From: Pseudomonadota bacterium
GTDB lineage: Bacteria; Pseudomonadota; Alphaproteobacteria; Acetobacterales; Acetobacteraceae
Length of the DNA stretch: 5,490 nt
Assembly (NCBI GenBank): GCA_021845835.1
Contig: JAJZVE010000357.1
Coordinates: 1-5,490, forward strand
Direction: 5' to 3'
The position numbers and the translations under genes were made by a program. The notes beneath the pieces are model-generated. The model made no database searches. It saw nothing but the letters and a program-made list of their open reading frames with translations, and was not told the DNA's origin. Shown here one piece after another: positions 1 through 5,490 of the stretch (position 1 is its first letter; each line of letters begins with the position of its first letter).

Positions 1-54
1 GGGGTTGCGCCGGCGGCCCCCAGCCGATAGGAAAGCCGGGCGTTCCGGACCCCA

Positions 55-129
55 GGGTGCGTAGCTCAGCGGGAGAGCATCGCCTTCACACGGCGGGGGT
101 CACAGGTTCAATCCCTGTCGCACCCACCA
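55..129 (+). tRNA. tRNA-Val, anticodon CAC, CCA encoded
   Basis: The full cloverleaf can be folded by eye. The acceptor stem GGGTGCG (55-61) pairs perfectly with CGCACCC (119-125), followed by discriminator A126 and an encoded CCA (127-129). The D stem is GCTC/GAGC (64-67 with 75-78). The anticodon stem is 80-84 with 92-96, including one T-G pair, and closes a seven-base loop TTCACAC whose middle bases 87-89 give anticodon CAC, which reads the valine codon GTG. The T arm is ACAGG/CCTGT (102-106 with 114-118) around TTCAATC. The variable loop is five bases. No second tRNA is visible beside it. Confidence 0.97.
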
Positions 130-174
130 TCATGCCTCGCCCGTTCGGCGCTGGCGTCCCGCCCCGCGAACAAC

Positions 175-197
175 GCAGATCACCCACGCAAATCTGC
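175..197. repeat. Small inverted repeat downstream of tRNA-Val
   Basis: GCAGAT (175-180) and ATCTGC (192-197) are perfect reverse complements separated by 11 bases. It begins 46 bases after the tRNA. There is no run of T after it, so it does not look like a standard intrinsic terminator. It might help 3' processing of the tRNA transcript, or be chance. Low significance. Confidence 0.3.
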
Positions 198-424
198 TGG
201 CCATATGCGGCAATATCCACACCAGGTGCGCAAGATTAACAATCTGGCGTCGAAGCAACGCGCCGTACCCAACCCCAACTGGCGACGCCGCGAAGCGCCG
301 ATTGGACGGCTCGGCCGGCGAAGGCCAGGGCCGCGTGCGCCAACCCACAGCGGCGTGTACTCGGCTGAAATATTAGTAATTCCGGAGGCGGGCCTTTCGC
401 ACGATCACGCAGCGCGGCGGCAAG

Positions 425-453
425 TTGACACAGAGGCGACCGCGATATGTCAT
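425..453 (+). promoter_or_regulatory. Candidate sigma-70-type promoter upstream of flp
   Basis: A perfect TTGACA -35 hexamer (425-430) is followed after 17 bases by TGTCAT (448-453), which matches four of six positions of the -10 consensus. If used, transcription would start near 460 and give a leader of roughly 275 bases before the flp start codon. A second perfect TTGACA at 521-526 has no good -10 at 16-18 bases and is a weaker candidate. The call rests on motif match and position in the AT-richer zone only. Confidence 0.35.
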
Positions 454-533
454 TTCGAATACGAATCTGCAATAGGTAAAAACAGTTCGATACGGTCTCC
501 TTCCGTTGTCGAACAGAGACTTGACACATTGCA

Positions 534-591
534 ACTATTGCATTCAGTGCCGAGTAAAAAATCAACCGAGACTGAATTTTAGGGCAATAGT
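534..591. repeat. Imperfect inverted repeat in AT-rich leader
   Basis: ACTATTGC (534-541) is the reverse complement of GCAATAGT (584-591), and the adjoining ATTCAGT (542-548) is the reverse complement of ACTGAAT (571-577). The two right-hand segments are separated by six extra bases (578-583), so a folded form would have 8 and 7 base pairs with a one-sided bulge and a 22-base loop containing an A-run. A heptamer TTGCAAC also occurs twice nearby (529-535 and 605-611). It could be an operator, an RNA structure in the flp leader, or a remnant of a small repeat element. Confidence 0.5.
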
Positions 592-653
592 AACTCAACC
601 AACCTTGCAACGCTTTTGGCTCCTGATTAGGTTGTGTTCGGTGCGGGAAGGTT

Positions 654-671
654 CTGATCGGGCAAGATCAG
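654..671 (+). repeat. Short hairpin in flp leader
   Basis: CTGATC (654-659) and GATCAG (666-671) form a perfect six-base-pair stem with a six-base loop GGGCAA. A second small hairpin, GGCC/GGCC with a five-base loop, follows at 677-689. Both lie 50-80 bases upstream of the flp start codon, probably inside its 5' untranslated leader. Function unknown. Confidence 0.35.
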
Positions 672-708
672 CGACCGGCCTGCGAGGCCCGCGGGGCGGA
701 GCAAATTT

Positions 709-729
709 CCCCCGCGCAACAAAAGGGGG
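709..729 (+). promoter_or_regulatory. flp ribosome binding site, possibly masked by a hairpin
   Basis: The purine run AAAAGGGGG (721-729) ends seven bases before the ATG at 737 and is the likely ribosome binding site. It supports 737 over the in-frame ATG at 743. The five G (725-729) can pair with five C at 709-713 across an 11-base loop, which would hide the site. Whether this weak hairpin forms in the cell cannot be judged from sequence alone. Confidence 0.4.
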
Positions 730-736
730 TTTTTCC

Positions 737-910
737 ATGCTTATGTTCGCAATTCGGCAGACTCTGGCCGCCCTGAAGGACCGCAAGGGCGTGACGGCGC
801 TGGAGTACGGCGTGCTCGCGGTCGGCATCGTTCTGGTGGTCGCCACCGCGGCCGCTGCTCTGGGTACCAAGCTCAACACGGTGTTCGGCACAGTGGGCAC
901 CGCGCTCTGA
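737..910 (+). CDS. flp: Flp family type IVb prepilin
   Basis: A 57-residue Flp/PilA prepilin, the structural subunit of the Tad pilus. Residues 1-18 form a short basic leader ending in Lys-Gly. The prepilin peptidase site lies between G18 and V19, and the mature protein starts VTALEYGVL, with the conserved Glu at +5 and Tyr at +6 typical of the Flp group. A hydrophobic helix (about residues 25-43) follows, then the usual C-terminal region with GTKLNTVF. The mature subunit would be about 39 residues, normal for the family. The start at 737 is preferred because a G-rich ribosome binding site lies seven bases upstream; the in-frame ATG at 743 is the alternative. It stands alone ahead of the assembly genes, separated by 132 bases with a large stem-loop, which fits much higher expression of pilin than of machinery. 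The processing enzyme is encoded next. Confidence 0.95.
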   Translation: MLMFAIRQTLAALKDRKGVTALEYGVLAVGIVLVVATAAAALGTKLNTVFGTVGTAL

Positions 911-931
911 CAGTCGCGCAGGTCGCCATGA

Positions 932-980
932 CAGGCGGACGTCCTGCTGGTCCCGACCCTTCCGGCAATACGTCCGCCTG
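932..980 (+). promoter_or_regulatory. Large stem-loop between flp and cpaA
   Basis: CAGGCGGACGT (932-942) and ACGTCCGCCTG (970-980) are perfect 11-base reverse complements. Inside, after a three-by-three internal loop, GCTGG (946-950) pairs with CCGGC (962-966) around an 11-base loop, giving one extended hairpin that starts 21 bases after the flp stop codon. No T-run follows, so it does not look like a full intrinsic terminator. Its position suits a partial terminator or an RNA-stabilising/processing element that lets pilin mRNA outnumber the downstream assembly mRNA. The fold is seen directly; the role is inference. Confidence 0.65.
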
Positions 981-1042
981 CATCTCGTCCTGGAGTTGAT
1001 CTAGGTGACCCGGCGGGAGCACCCCTCGTGGAGGGCGCCGCG

Positions 1043-1549
1043 ATGGCTATGGTGTTTTCGCTGTTACTGCTTGCATGTCTCGCGGCGGCGGCGTGGCGCG
1101 ACCTGGTCGCGCGGATCATTCCGGACACCCTGCCGCTGGCACTGCTGTTTGTCGGACTGGCATGGCGCCTCTCGGACGGCGGCGTGGCGAGGGCCGGCAT
1201 CTCGCTCGGACTCGCCGTCGTCCTGTTCCTTGCTCTTGCCGCGCTGCACGCGGCCGGCTGGCTGGGCGGCGGCGACGTGAAGCTGGCGGCCGGATGCGCC
1301 GCCGGCCTCGCGCCGCATGCAGTGCTGCCGTTCATCACCGCCACCGGCATCGCCGGCGGCGTGCTGGCGGCGCTGCATCTTGCATTGCGGCGGCTGCCAC
1401 CGGGGCGGCGCGCGGCCGTCCCGGCCGGGGCGCTGCGGCGCGTCTGGCGCGCGGAACGCTGGCGCATCGCGCGGCACGGCCCGCTGCCCTACGGCATTGC
1501 CATCGCCTGCGGCGGCGCCTGGGCAATCCTTGTCGGTCGGGGGGGATGA
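1043..1549 (+). CDS. cpaA: Prepilin peptidase CpaA/TadV (A24 family)
   Basis: A 168-residue inner-membrane aspartic protease that cleaves the leader from Flp prepilin and, in other Tad systems, from the TadE/F pseudopilins. It consists mainly of hydrophobic helices. The two catalytic aspartates expected of the family are visible: D20 in WRDLVARIIPD just after the first helix, and D78 in the GGGDVKL motif (residues 75-81). A C-terminal PYGIAIACGG motif (from residue 149) is also typical. It lacks the N-terminal cytoplasmic methyltransferase domain of PilD, as TadV/CpaA enzymes do. The ATG at 1043 is chosen because GGAGGG (1030-1035) lies about eight bases upstream. An in-frame GTG at 1028 would add five residues but overlaps no ribosome binding site of its own. 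The stop is three bases before cpaB, so the two are surely co-transcribed. Confidence 0.93.
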   Translation: MAMVFSLLLLACLAAAAWRDLVARIIPDTLPLALLFVGLAWRLSDGGVARAGISLGLAVVLFLALAALHAAGWLGGGDVKLAAGCAAGLAPHAVLPFITATGIAGGVLAALHLALRRLPPGRRAAVPAGALRRVWRAERWRIARHGPLPYGIAIACGGAWAILVGRGG

Positions 1550-1552
1550 GCC

Positions 1553-2398
1553 ATGTCGCTGCGGCTTATTGTCGTTGCGCTCATCCTGACCGCGGCGCTC
1601 GCACTCGGTTCGATCGCCTGGCGGGCGTCACAGCCGGTGCATCCGGTGACGTCCGTATCCGCGCCGACACGGCCACCGCCGCCGCTGATGCTGAGCTATC
1701 TGTCGGCCGCGCACGCGCTGCCGGCAGGCACGCTGGCACGCGACGAGGATTACGCGGTGAAGAAGGCGATCTCCGGCACGGTGCCCGCGGGCGCGGTCAT
1801 GGACACGCCGGAGGCACGCGGGTCGATGCGCGGCGCCCTGATCCGCCACTATATCGATGCCGGCGCGCCGATCACCGCTGCCGATCTGCTGCGCCCGCGC
1901 GACCGCGGCTTCCTGGCCGCCGTGCTGGCGCCGAACACGCGCGCGCTGGCCATCGGCGTTGACGCCGTCTCGGGCGTCGCCGGACTGATCTGGCCCGGCG
2001 ACCGGGTGGACGTGATCCTGACGCAGCAGAACGACCGCGCCGGCGCCGGCCAGCGCGTGCTGGCGGAAACCGTGCTGCACGACGTGCGCGTGATCGCGGT
2101 CGATCAGGAGATCGTGCAGGGCGCCTCGCCGCTGTCGAGCGTCGCCGGGCGGCTCGCGCGCACGGTGACGTTGCAGGTGGCCGCTCAGGAAGCGGAGCGG
2201 CTGGCGGTCGCGCAGCGGCTGGGGCGGCTGGAACTGGCCATCCGCGCCGCCGCCGATGCGGCCGGACCCGGTTCCGACGCCGACCATACCGTCTATGGCG
2301 CCGACGTGTCGCCGGCGCTGGCCAGCCCGGCGGCCCCGCCGGCCGCCCGCGTGCAGGTGATCCAGGGCAGCCAGCGCAGCGAAGTGATGTTCCCATGA
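1553..2398 (+). CDS. cpaB: Flp pilus assembly protein CpaB/RcpC
   Basis: A 281-residue protein of the CpaB/RcpC family, a periplasmic or inner-membrane-anchored factor thought to work with the secretin. Residues 4-23 form a single hydrophobic helix, an uncleaved anchor or signal. After a proline-rich linker (about 38-45) comes an SAF-type domain, with a recognisable AAHALPAGTL segment (52-61) and PITAADLLRP (106-115). The RcpC-like region (about 123-235) includes LAIGVDAVSGVAGLIWPGDRVDVIL, the most conserved block of the family. The C-terminal end has the common VQVIQGSQRSEVMF signature after an Ala/Pro-rich stretch. The ATG at 1553 follows a G-run (1540-1545) that overlaps the end of cpaA and can serve as ribosome binding site. 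Its stop overlaps the cpaC start by four bases, which indicates translational coupling. Length is normal for the family. Confidence 0.93.
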   Translation: MSLRLIVVALILTAALALGSIAWRASQPVHPVTSVSAPTRPPPPLMLSYLSAAHALPAGTLARDEDYAVKKAISGTVPAGAVMDTPEARGSMRGALIRHYIDAGAPITAADLLRPRDRGFLAAVLAPNTRALAIGVDAVSGVAGLIWPGDRVDVILTQQNDRAGAGQRVLAETVLHDVRVIAVDQEIVQGASPLSSVAGRLARTVTLQVAAQEAERLAVAQRLGRLELAIRAAADAAGPGSDADHTVYGADVSPALASPAAPPAARVQVIQGSQRSEVMFP

Positions 2399-3972
2399 TC
2401 CGCCGCGCGCGCGCGATCCTGCTCACAACCGCCGTCGGCATCGCCATCCCGGCGCTGGCGCAGACGCCGCCGCTGCTGCCCCCGGAAAACCCGCCGGCAG
2501 CAGCGCCGGCAGCGCCGCCGCTGGGCGCTGCGGCAACACCGCCTGCCGCCGCGCCGACGGCCGAGATGGCGCCGCAGCCGGTGCGGCTGCCGGCCGGCAC
2601 CGGAATGCTGCTGCGCCTGCCGCGGCCCGCGGCCACCATCATGTCGGCGGAGCCGGCGGTGGCGCGGGTGCAGCCGGCCTCGCCGACCAGCCTGTTCCTG
2701 ATGGGGGTCTCGCCGGGGCGCACCACCGTGATCGCCACCACCGATGCCGGCGTGCCGATCGTCGAGTACGACGTGACGGTGACGCCGGGCGCCAACGGCA
2801 TCAGGCCGGGCATGGTGCCGCTGGGGGGAGGCCCGCCCGCCGCGCCCGCCGGGCCGGTGCAGGTCAGCGCCACCACTGCCGCCGCGATCCGTGCCGCCAT
2901 CATCCAGTCGGTCCCGGGCGCGGCCAATGTCGAGGTGCAGCCGGCCGGCGCCGCGGTGGTGCTCGGCGGCATCGTGCCGACGGCAACCGCCGGTCTGCAG
3001 GCCGAGGCGATCGCCCACGCCTATCTCGCCGACAAGGGCGCGGTGATCGACAAGCTGGAAGTGCTGGGCAGCATCCAGGTGAACGTGCGCGTGCGCATCG
3101 CCGAGATCAGCCGGCAGATCACGCGCCAGCTCGGCTTCAACTGGCAGGCGCTCGGCACGATCGGCAGCATCGGCACCCTTCCGGCCCTCAACCTGAACCT
3201 TCCCGGCACGGTCGGCGGCGGCGCCGCCGCCCTGGCGAGCGGTGCCTGCGCCGGCCTCGCGCTGTCCGTGCAGTGCCTCGGCGGCAGCATCAACGGCATC
3301 ATCGACGCGCTCGCATCGGACAACCTCATCACCGTGCTCGCCGAGCCGAACCTGACGGCGCAGTCGGGCGAGACGGCGAGCTTCCTGGCCGGCGGCGAGT
3401 TCCCGATCCCGATCGCCGGCAGCTCGTTCAACGGCCAGGTCATGGTGACGGTCGAGTTCAAGCAGTTCGGTGTCAGCCTCGCGGTGGTGCCGACGGTGCT
3501 GGCGCCGAACCGGCTCAATCTGCGTATCCGGCCGGAGGTGAGCCAGTTGTCGAGCGCCGGCGCGGTCAGCGTGCCGATCGGCACCGGCACCCTCACCATC
3601 CCGGCGCTGACGGTGCAGCGCGCCGAGACCACAGTGGAGCTCGGCAGCGGGCAGAGCTTCGCCATCGCCGGACTGCTGCAACGCACCACCAACGACACGC
3701 TCAACGCGCTGCCGGGGATCGGCGAGCTGCCGGTGCTCGGCGCGCTGTTCCGCTCCTCTCAGTTCCAGCGCGGCGACACCGAACTCGTCATCGTGGTGAC
3801 GCCATACATCGTCCGGCCGGTGGCCGGTCCGGGCCTGCTGCGCACGCCGGTGGACCATTTCGTGCCCGCGACCGACCTCGACCGCATCCTGTTCGGCCAT
3901 CAGATGGCCAACGCCGGACCGCAGGCGCCGGACGTGACGCTGCCGCCGGGCGCCGGATTCATCCTGAAATGA
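2395..3972 (+). CDS. cpaC: Tad pilus outer-membrane secretin CpaC/RcpA
   Basis: A 525-residue secretin that forms the outer-membrane pore for the Flp pilus. A Sec signal peptide ends at ALA (residues 20-22), with cleavage predicted before Q23. A Pro/Ala-rich linker (24-61) follows. Residues 62-131 match the N-terminal pilus-formation domain of CpaC proteins (VRLPAGTGMLLRLPRP to YDVTVTP). A BON-like or secretin N segment spans about 158-225. The secretin core covers about 228-476, with LITVLAEPNLTAQSGETASFL, VEFKQFGVSLAVVPTVL, and the closing block GIGELPVLGALFRS and ELVIVVTPYIVRP. A 50-residue tail follows, as in other CpaC proteins. The start overlaps the cpaB stop as ATGA with only a weak ribosome binding site, so coupling is likely. 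C285 and C294 lie in a Gly/Ala-rich insert before the core and might form a disulphide. Confidence 0.96.
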   Translation: MIRRARAILLTTAVGIAIPALAQTPPLLPPENPPAAAPAAPPLGAAATPPAAAPTAEMAPQPVRLPAGTGMLLRLPRPAATIMSAEPAVARVQPASPTSLFLMGVSPGRTTVIATTDAGVPIVEYDVTVTPGANGIRPGMVPLGGGPPAAPAGPVQVSATTAAAIRAAIIQSVPGAANVEVQPAGAAVVLGGIVPTATAGLQAEAIAHAYLADKGAVIDKLEVLGSIQVNVRVRIAEISRQITRQLGFNWQALGTIGSIGTLPALNLNLPGTVGGGAAALASGACAGLALSVQCLGGSINGIIDALASDNLITVLAEPNLTAQSGETASFLAGGEFPIPIAGSSFNGQVMVTVEFKQFGVSLAVVPTVLAPNRLNLRIRPEVSQLSSAGAVSVPIGTGTLTIPALTVQRAETTVELGSGQSFAIAGLLQRTTNDTLNALPGIGELPVLGALFRSSQFQRGDTELVIVVTPYIVRPVAGPGLLRTPVDHFVPATDLDRILFGHQMANAGPQAPDVTLPPGAGFILK

Positions 3973-3979
3973 GCGCGCC

Positions 3980-4345
3980 ATGACACGGTCCGGCCGGCGT
4001 ATCGGCAGTCGCCGCGGCGCAGCCGCATGGGCATGGCCGCTGCTGCTGGTGCTGCTGGGCGGCTGCGCCGACAATCCGATCACCGGCGACCCGTTCCAAC
4101 AGCCCGGCACCTGGCACACCACCGGCGACAACGATGCCAATCTGCGCGCCATGGTCGCCGACCCGCGCGACCTCGTCGCCGGCAAGGACGCCGCCAACGG
4201 GCTCGCCGTCGAAGCGGTGCCGCCGGTCGGCCTGCTGTTCAGCGGCAAGCGCCAGGCGCTGAGCGGCGGCGGCAGCATGTCGGGCGCCGGTGGGTCGCAG
4301 AGCGGCGGCAGTTCGCAGGGAGGCGGCAGTGCAGGTGCTCAGTAG
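3980..4345 (+). CDS. cpaD: Short CpaD-like Tad pilus lipoprotein
   Basis: A 121-residue predicted lipoprotein. A basic N-terminus with several Arg and a hydrophobic run (WPLLLVLL) leads to LLGGC, a signal peptidase II site with lipidated C29. The mature part holds GDNDANLRAMVADPRDLVAGKD (about residues 49-70), which resembles the conserved part of CpaD family proteins near NLxAMVADPxDL. It ends in a Ser/Gly-rich tail (about 95-121). CpaD proteins are usually around 200 residues or more, so this version keeps mainly the conserved segment and appears to lack the rest of the periplasmic domain. In the operon it sits exactly where cpaD belongs, seven bases after cpaC and overlapping cpaE by 17 bases. 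A pilotin or partner role for the CpaC secretin is inferred. The name rests on motif and context; a lineage-specific lipoprotein in the same slot is the alternative. Confidence 0.72.
   Translation: MTRSGRRIGSRRGAAAWAWPLLLVLLGGCADNPITGDPFQQPGTWHTTGDNDANLRAMVADPRDLVAGKDAANGLAVEAVPPVGLLFSGKRQALSGGGSMSGAGGSQSGGSSQGGGSAGAQ
4318..4331 (+). promoter_or_regulatory. cpaE ribosome binding site inside the end of cpaD
   Basis: GGGAGG (4318-4323) lies five bases before a GTG codon (4329-4331) in the frame of cpaE. It decides the start of cpaE, for which no stop-bounded ATG is nearby; the next GTG at 4335 would be 11 bases away. The site is contained in codons for the Gly/Ser tail of the preceding lipoprotein. 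Confidence 0.65.
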
Positions 4346-5490
4346 CGACGCCAAGCTGCCGGTATCGCCCAATGAACCGACGATCGTCACCGGCGGCAGC
4401 CGGATCGTCGCTTTCGTCGCCGATGACGAGAGCGCCAATGCGCTGCGCCTCGGTCTGATCGGCGCCGCGCCGGATCTCGATATCCGCCGCGGCACCGTGC
4501 GCCAGGCCATGCGCTTCTTCGAAAAAGAAGGTGCCCACGCGGCGATCGTCGATGTCTCGGGAATCGCGGAGCCGGCGGCGGCGCTCGAAACCCTTGCCCG
4601 GCTCTGCCCGCCCGACCTGAAGATGCTGGTCGTCGGCGACAACGTGGAGATCGGCTTCTATCGCATGCTGGTCAACGAGCTGGGCGTCGCCGAATACATG
4701 CACAAGCCGCTGACGCGCGACGGCGTGCAGCGCCTGCTGCTGCCGCATCTGTCGCAACAGGCAGCGGAGGCGCCGGGCCAGCGCGGCGGCCATGTCGTCG
4801 CCGTCTGTGGGGCGCGTGGCGGCGTCGGCACCACGACGATCGCGGTCAACATGACGCTGGAGCTGGCGCGCCTGACCAAGGGCCACATCGCGCTGCTCGA
4901 CCTGCATCTGCAGGGCGGCGCCGCGGCGCTGACGCTGTCGGCGCGGCCCGGTCCCGGCCTGCGCATCGCGCTGGAAGACCCCGAGCGCGCCGATTCGCTG
5001 TTCCTCGACCGCACGGCGATCACCGTCGCGCCCCGCGTCCGTCTGCTCTGCGCCGAGGAGCCGTTCGAGGCCACGCCGACGGTCACCGACGCCGGCATCG
5101 CACGTGTGCTCGACCTGCTGCGCCAGCGCTTCAACTTCGTCGTGGTTGACCTGCCGGTGCCGACGCCGCCGGCGATGCGCCAGGTGCTGGCGACCGCGCG
5201 GGAGATCGTGGTCGTGCTCGGTCCCGACGTGGCCAGCATGCGCGACGCGCGCGGCATCCGCCACATGGTCAAGATGTTGACCGGATCGGATCGCACGATG
5301 GTGGTCCTTAACCGCGCCGAGACCAAGCACGGCCTGTCGCCGAAGCTGATGGAGAAGGGCCTGGGCGCGGCGCCGCACCTCGCCATCCCGGATCTCGGCT
5401 CGCGCATGACCGAGGCGTTCAATCTTGGCGTTCCGGCTCTGCAGCGCGTGCCGAAGCTAAGCCGGCACCTGGCGCCGCTGCTGCGCGAGA
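4329..5490 (+). CDS. cpaE: CpaE/TadZ pilus localisation ATPase-like protein, 3' end beyond window
   Basis: An open frame of 387 codons running off the window; full-length relatives are around 400 residues, so little is missing. Residues 25-135 form a receiver-like domain, with the acidic pair D32-D33, D75 at the phospho-acceptor position (AAIVDVSG) and K126 (YMHKPL), but G103 where receivers have Thr/Ser. Residues about 156-385 form a MinD/ParA-like domain. The P-loop is GARGGVGTTT (161-170), with R163 and T168 in place of the two lysines of a deviant Walker A motif. LLDLHLQGG (D191, H193) and the Walker B-like strand VVVDLPVP (D274) follow. In Tad systems CpaE/TadZ places the pilus machine at a pole or focus. 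The GTG at 4329 is chosen for its strong ribosome binding site. The gene overlaps cpaD by 17 bases. The cpaF/tadA motor gene is expected next. Confidence 0.93.
   Translation, partial: MQVLSSDAKLPVSPNEPTIVTGGSRIVAFVADDESANALRLGLIGAAPDLDIRRGTVRQAMRFFEKEGAHAAIVDVSGIAEPAAALETLARLCPPDLKMLVVGDNVEIGFYRMLVNELGVAEYMHKPLTRDGVQRLLLPHLSQQAAEAPGQRGGHVVAVCGARGGVGTTTIAVNMTLELARLTKGHIALLDLHLQGGAAALTLSARPGPGLRIALEDPERADSLFLDRTAITVAPRVRLLCAEEPFEATPTVTDAGIARVLDLLRQRFNFVVVDLPVPTPPAMRQVLATAREIVVVLGPDVASMRDARGIRHMVKMLTGSDRTMVVLNRAETKHGLSPKLMEKGLGAAPHLAIPDLGSRMTEAFNLGVPALQRVPKLSRHLAPLLRE

Larger units (their letters stand above)
130..736. other. Non-coding stretch between tRNA-Val and flp
   Basis: About 600 bases without a convincing gene. 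Reading frames on both strands here translate to low-complexity Arg/Pro-rich or otherwise unrecognisable sequence, lack good ribosome binding sites, and overlap each other. The first part (130-340) has the GC-rich character of the rest of the window. The part from about 350 to 640 is clearly richer in A and T, which fits a promoter region. It contains two perfect TTGACA hexamers (425-430 and 521-526) and several inverted repeats, listed separately. No transposase remnant, no copy of the tRNA 3' end and no CRISPR-like repeats were seen. Confidence 0.7.

Noticed and set aside
236..250. CtrA-type site (TTAA-N7-TTAA), as found before pilin genes in Caulobacter
   Set aside because: Only one TTAA half is present at 236-239; the second half is absent.
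205..610. Overlapping open frames on both strands between the tRNA and flp
   Set aside because: No recognisable motif, no good ribosome binding site, mutually overlapping, and the base composition looks non-coding.
614..632. Possible sigma-54 promoter (TTTTGGC region) upstream of flp
   Set aside because: The GG element is present but no GC/TTGC element occurs at the required 10-base spacing.
506..736. Upstream extension of the flp reading frame, which would give a 134-residue protein
   Set aside because: The prepilin leader must be short and basic before the G/V cleavage site; the extension lacks a ribosome binding site and runs through the leader hairpins.
1075..1962. Long + strand frame overlapping cpaA and cpaB
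   Set aside because: It is in another frame across two well-supported genes and is strongly Arg-rich, typical of an out-of-frame translation of GC-rich coding DNA.
2293..4278. Very long open frame on the - strand (661 codons) opposite cpaC and cpaD
   Set aside because: It lies antisense to clearly identified genes, its translation is rich in Arg, Ala, His and Gly without recognisable domains, and such frames arise by codon bias in GC-rich DNA.
4239..5378. Long - strand open frame (379 codons) opposite cpaE
   Set aside because: It is antisense to a well-supported CpaE, its composition is low-complexity Arg/His/Gln, and it has no ribosome binding site.

Overview
The window carries the front half of a Tad/Flp (type IVb, tight-adherence) pilus assembly operon, preceded by a tRNA-Val gene. 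All genes are on the + strand. Coding DNA is very GC-rich, and the order flp - cpaA - cpaB - cpaC - cpaD - cpaE matches the Caulobacter-type cpa layout. Together with the small CpaD-like lipoprotein, this suggests an alphaproteobacterium, perhaps in Rhodospirillales/Acetobacteraceae. The order-level guess is inference; the Tad identification is firm.

Layout. Positions 1-54 hold nothing I can name. A complete tRNA-Val(CAC) with encoded CCA lies at 55-129. From 130 to 736 I see no credible gene. This stretch becomes AT-richer from about 350 to 640 and holds candidate promoter elements and several inverted repeats, so it probably contains the flp promoter and a structured 5' leader. The Flp prepilin gene (737-910) follows. 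A 132-base gap then carries a large extended stem-loop (932-980). Next come the prepilin peptidase cpaA (1043-1549), cpaB (1553-2398), the secretin cpaC (2395-3972), a short cpaD-like lipoprotein (3980-4345) and the ParA/MinD-type cpaE (from 4329, open at the window end). From cpaA onward the genes are separated by at most 7 bases or overlap, so they are probably co-transcribed and partly translationally coupled.

How the parts work together. CpaA cleaves the Flp leader peptide. CpaC forms the outer-membrane channel, with the CpaD-like lipoprotein as its probable pilotin or partner, and CpaB is a periplasmic/inner-membrane assembly factor. CpaE is the polar or positional ATPase-like factor. 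The motor ATPase (CpaF/TadA), the platform proteins TadB and TadC, and the TadE/F pseudopilins are not in the window and would be expected downstream.

I found no clearly new system. The points most worth a second look are the stem-loop between pilin and assembly genes, the reduced CpaD, the CpaE that keeps receiver-type Asp and Lys residues but lacks both Walker A lysines, the overlap in which the CpaD Gly/Ser tail also encodes the cpaE ribosome binding site, and the structured AT-rich leader of flp.
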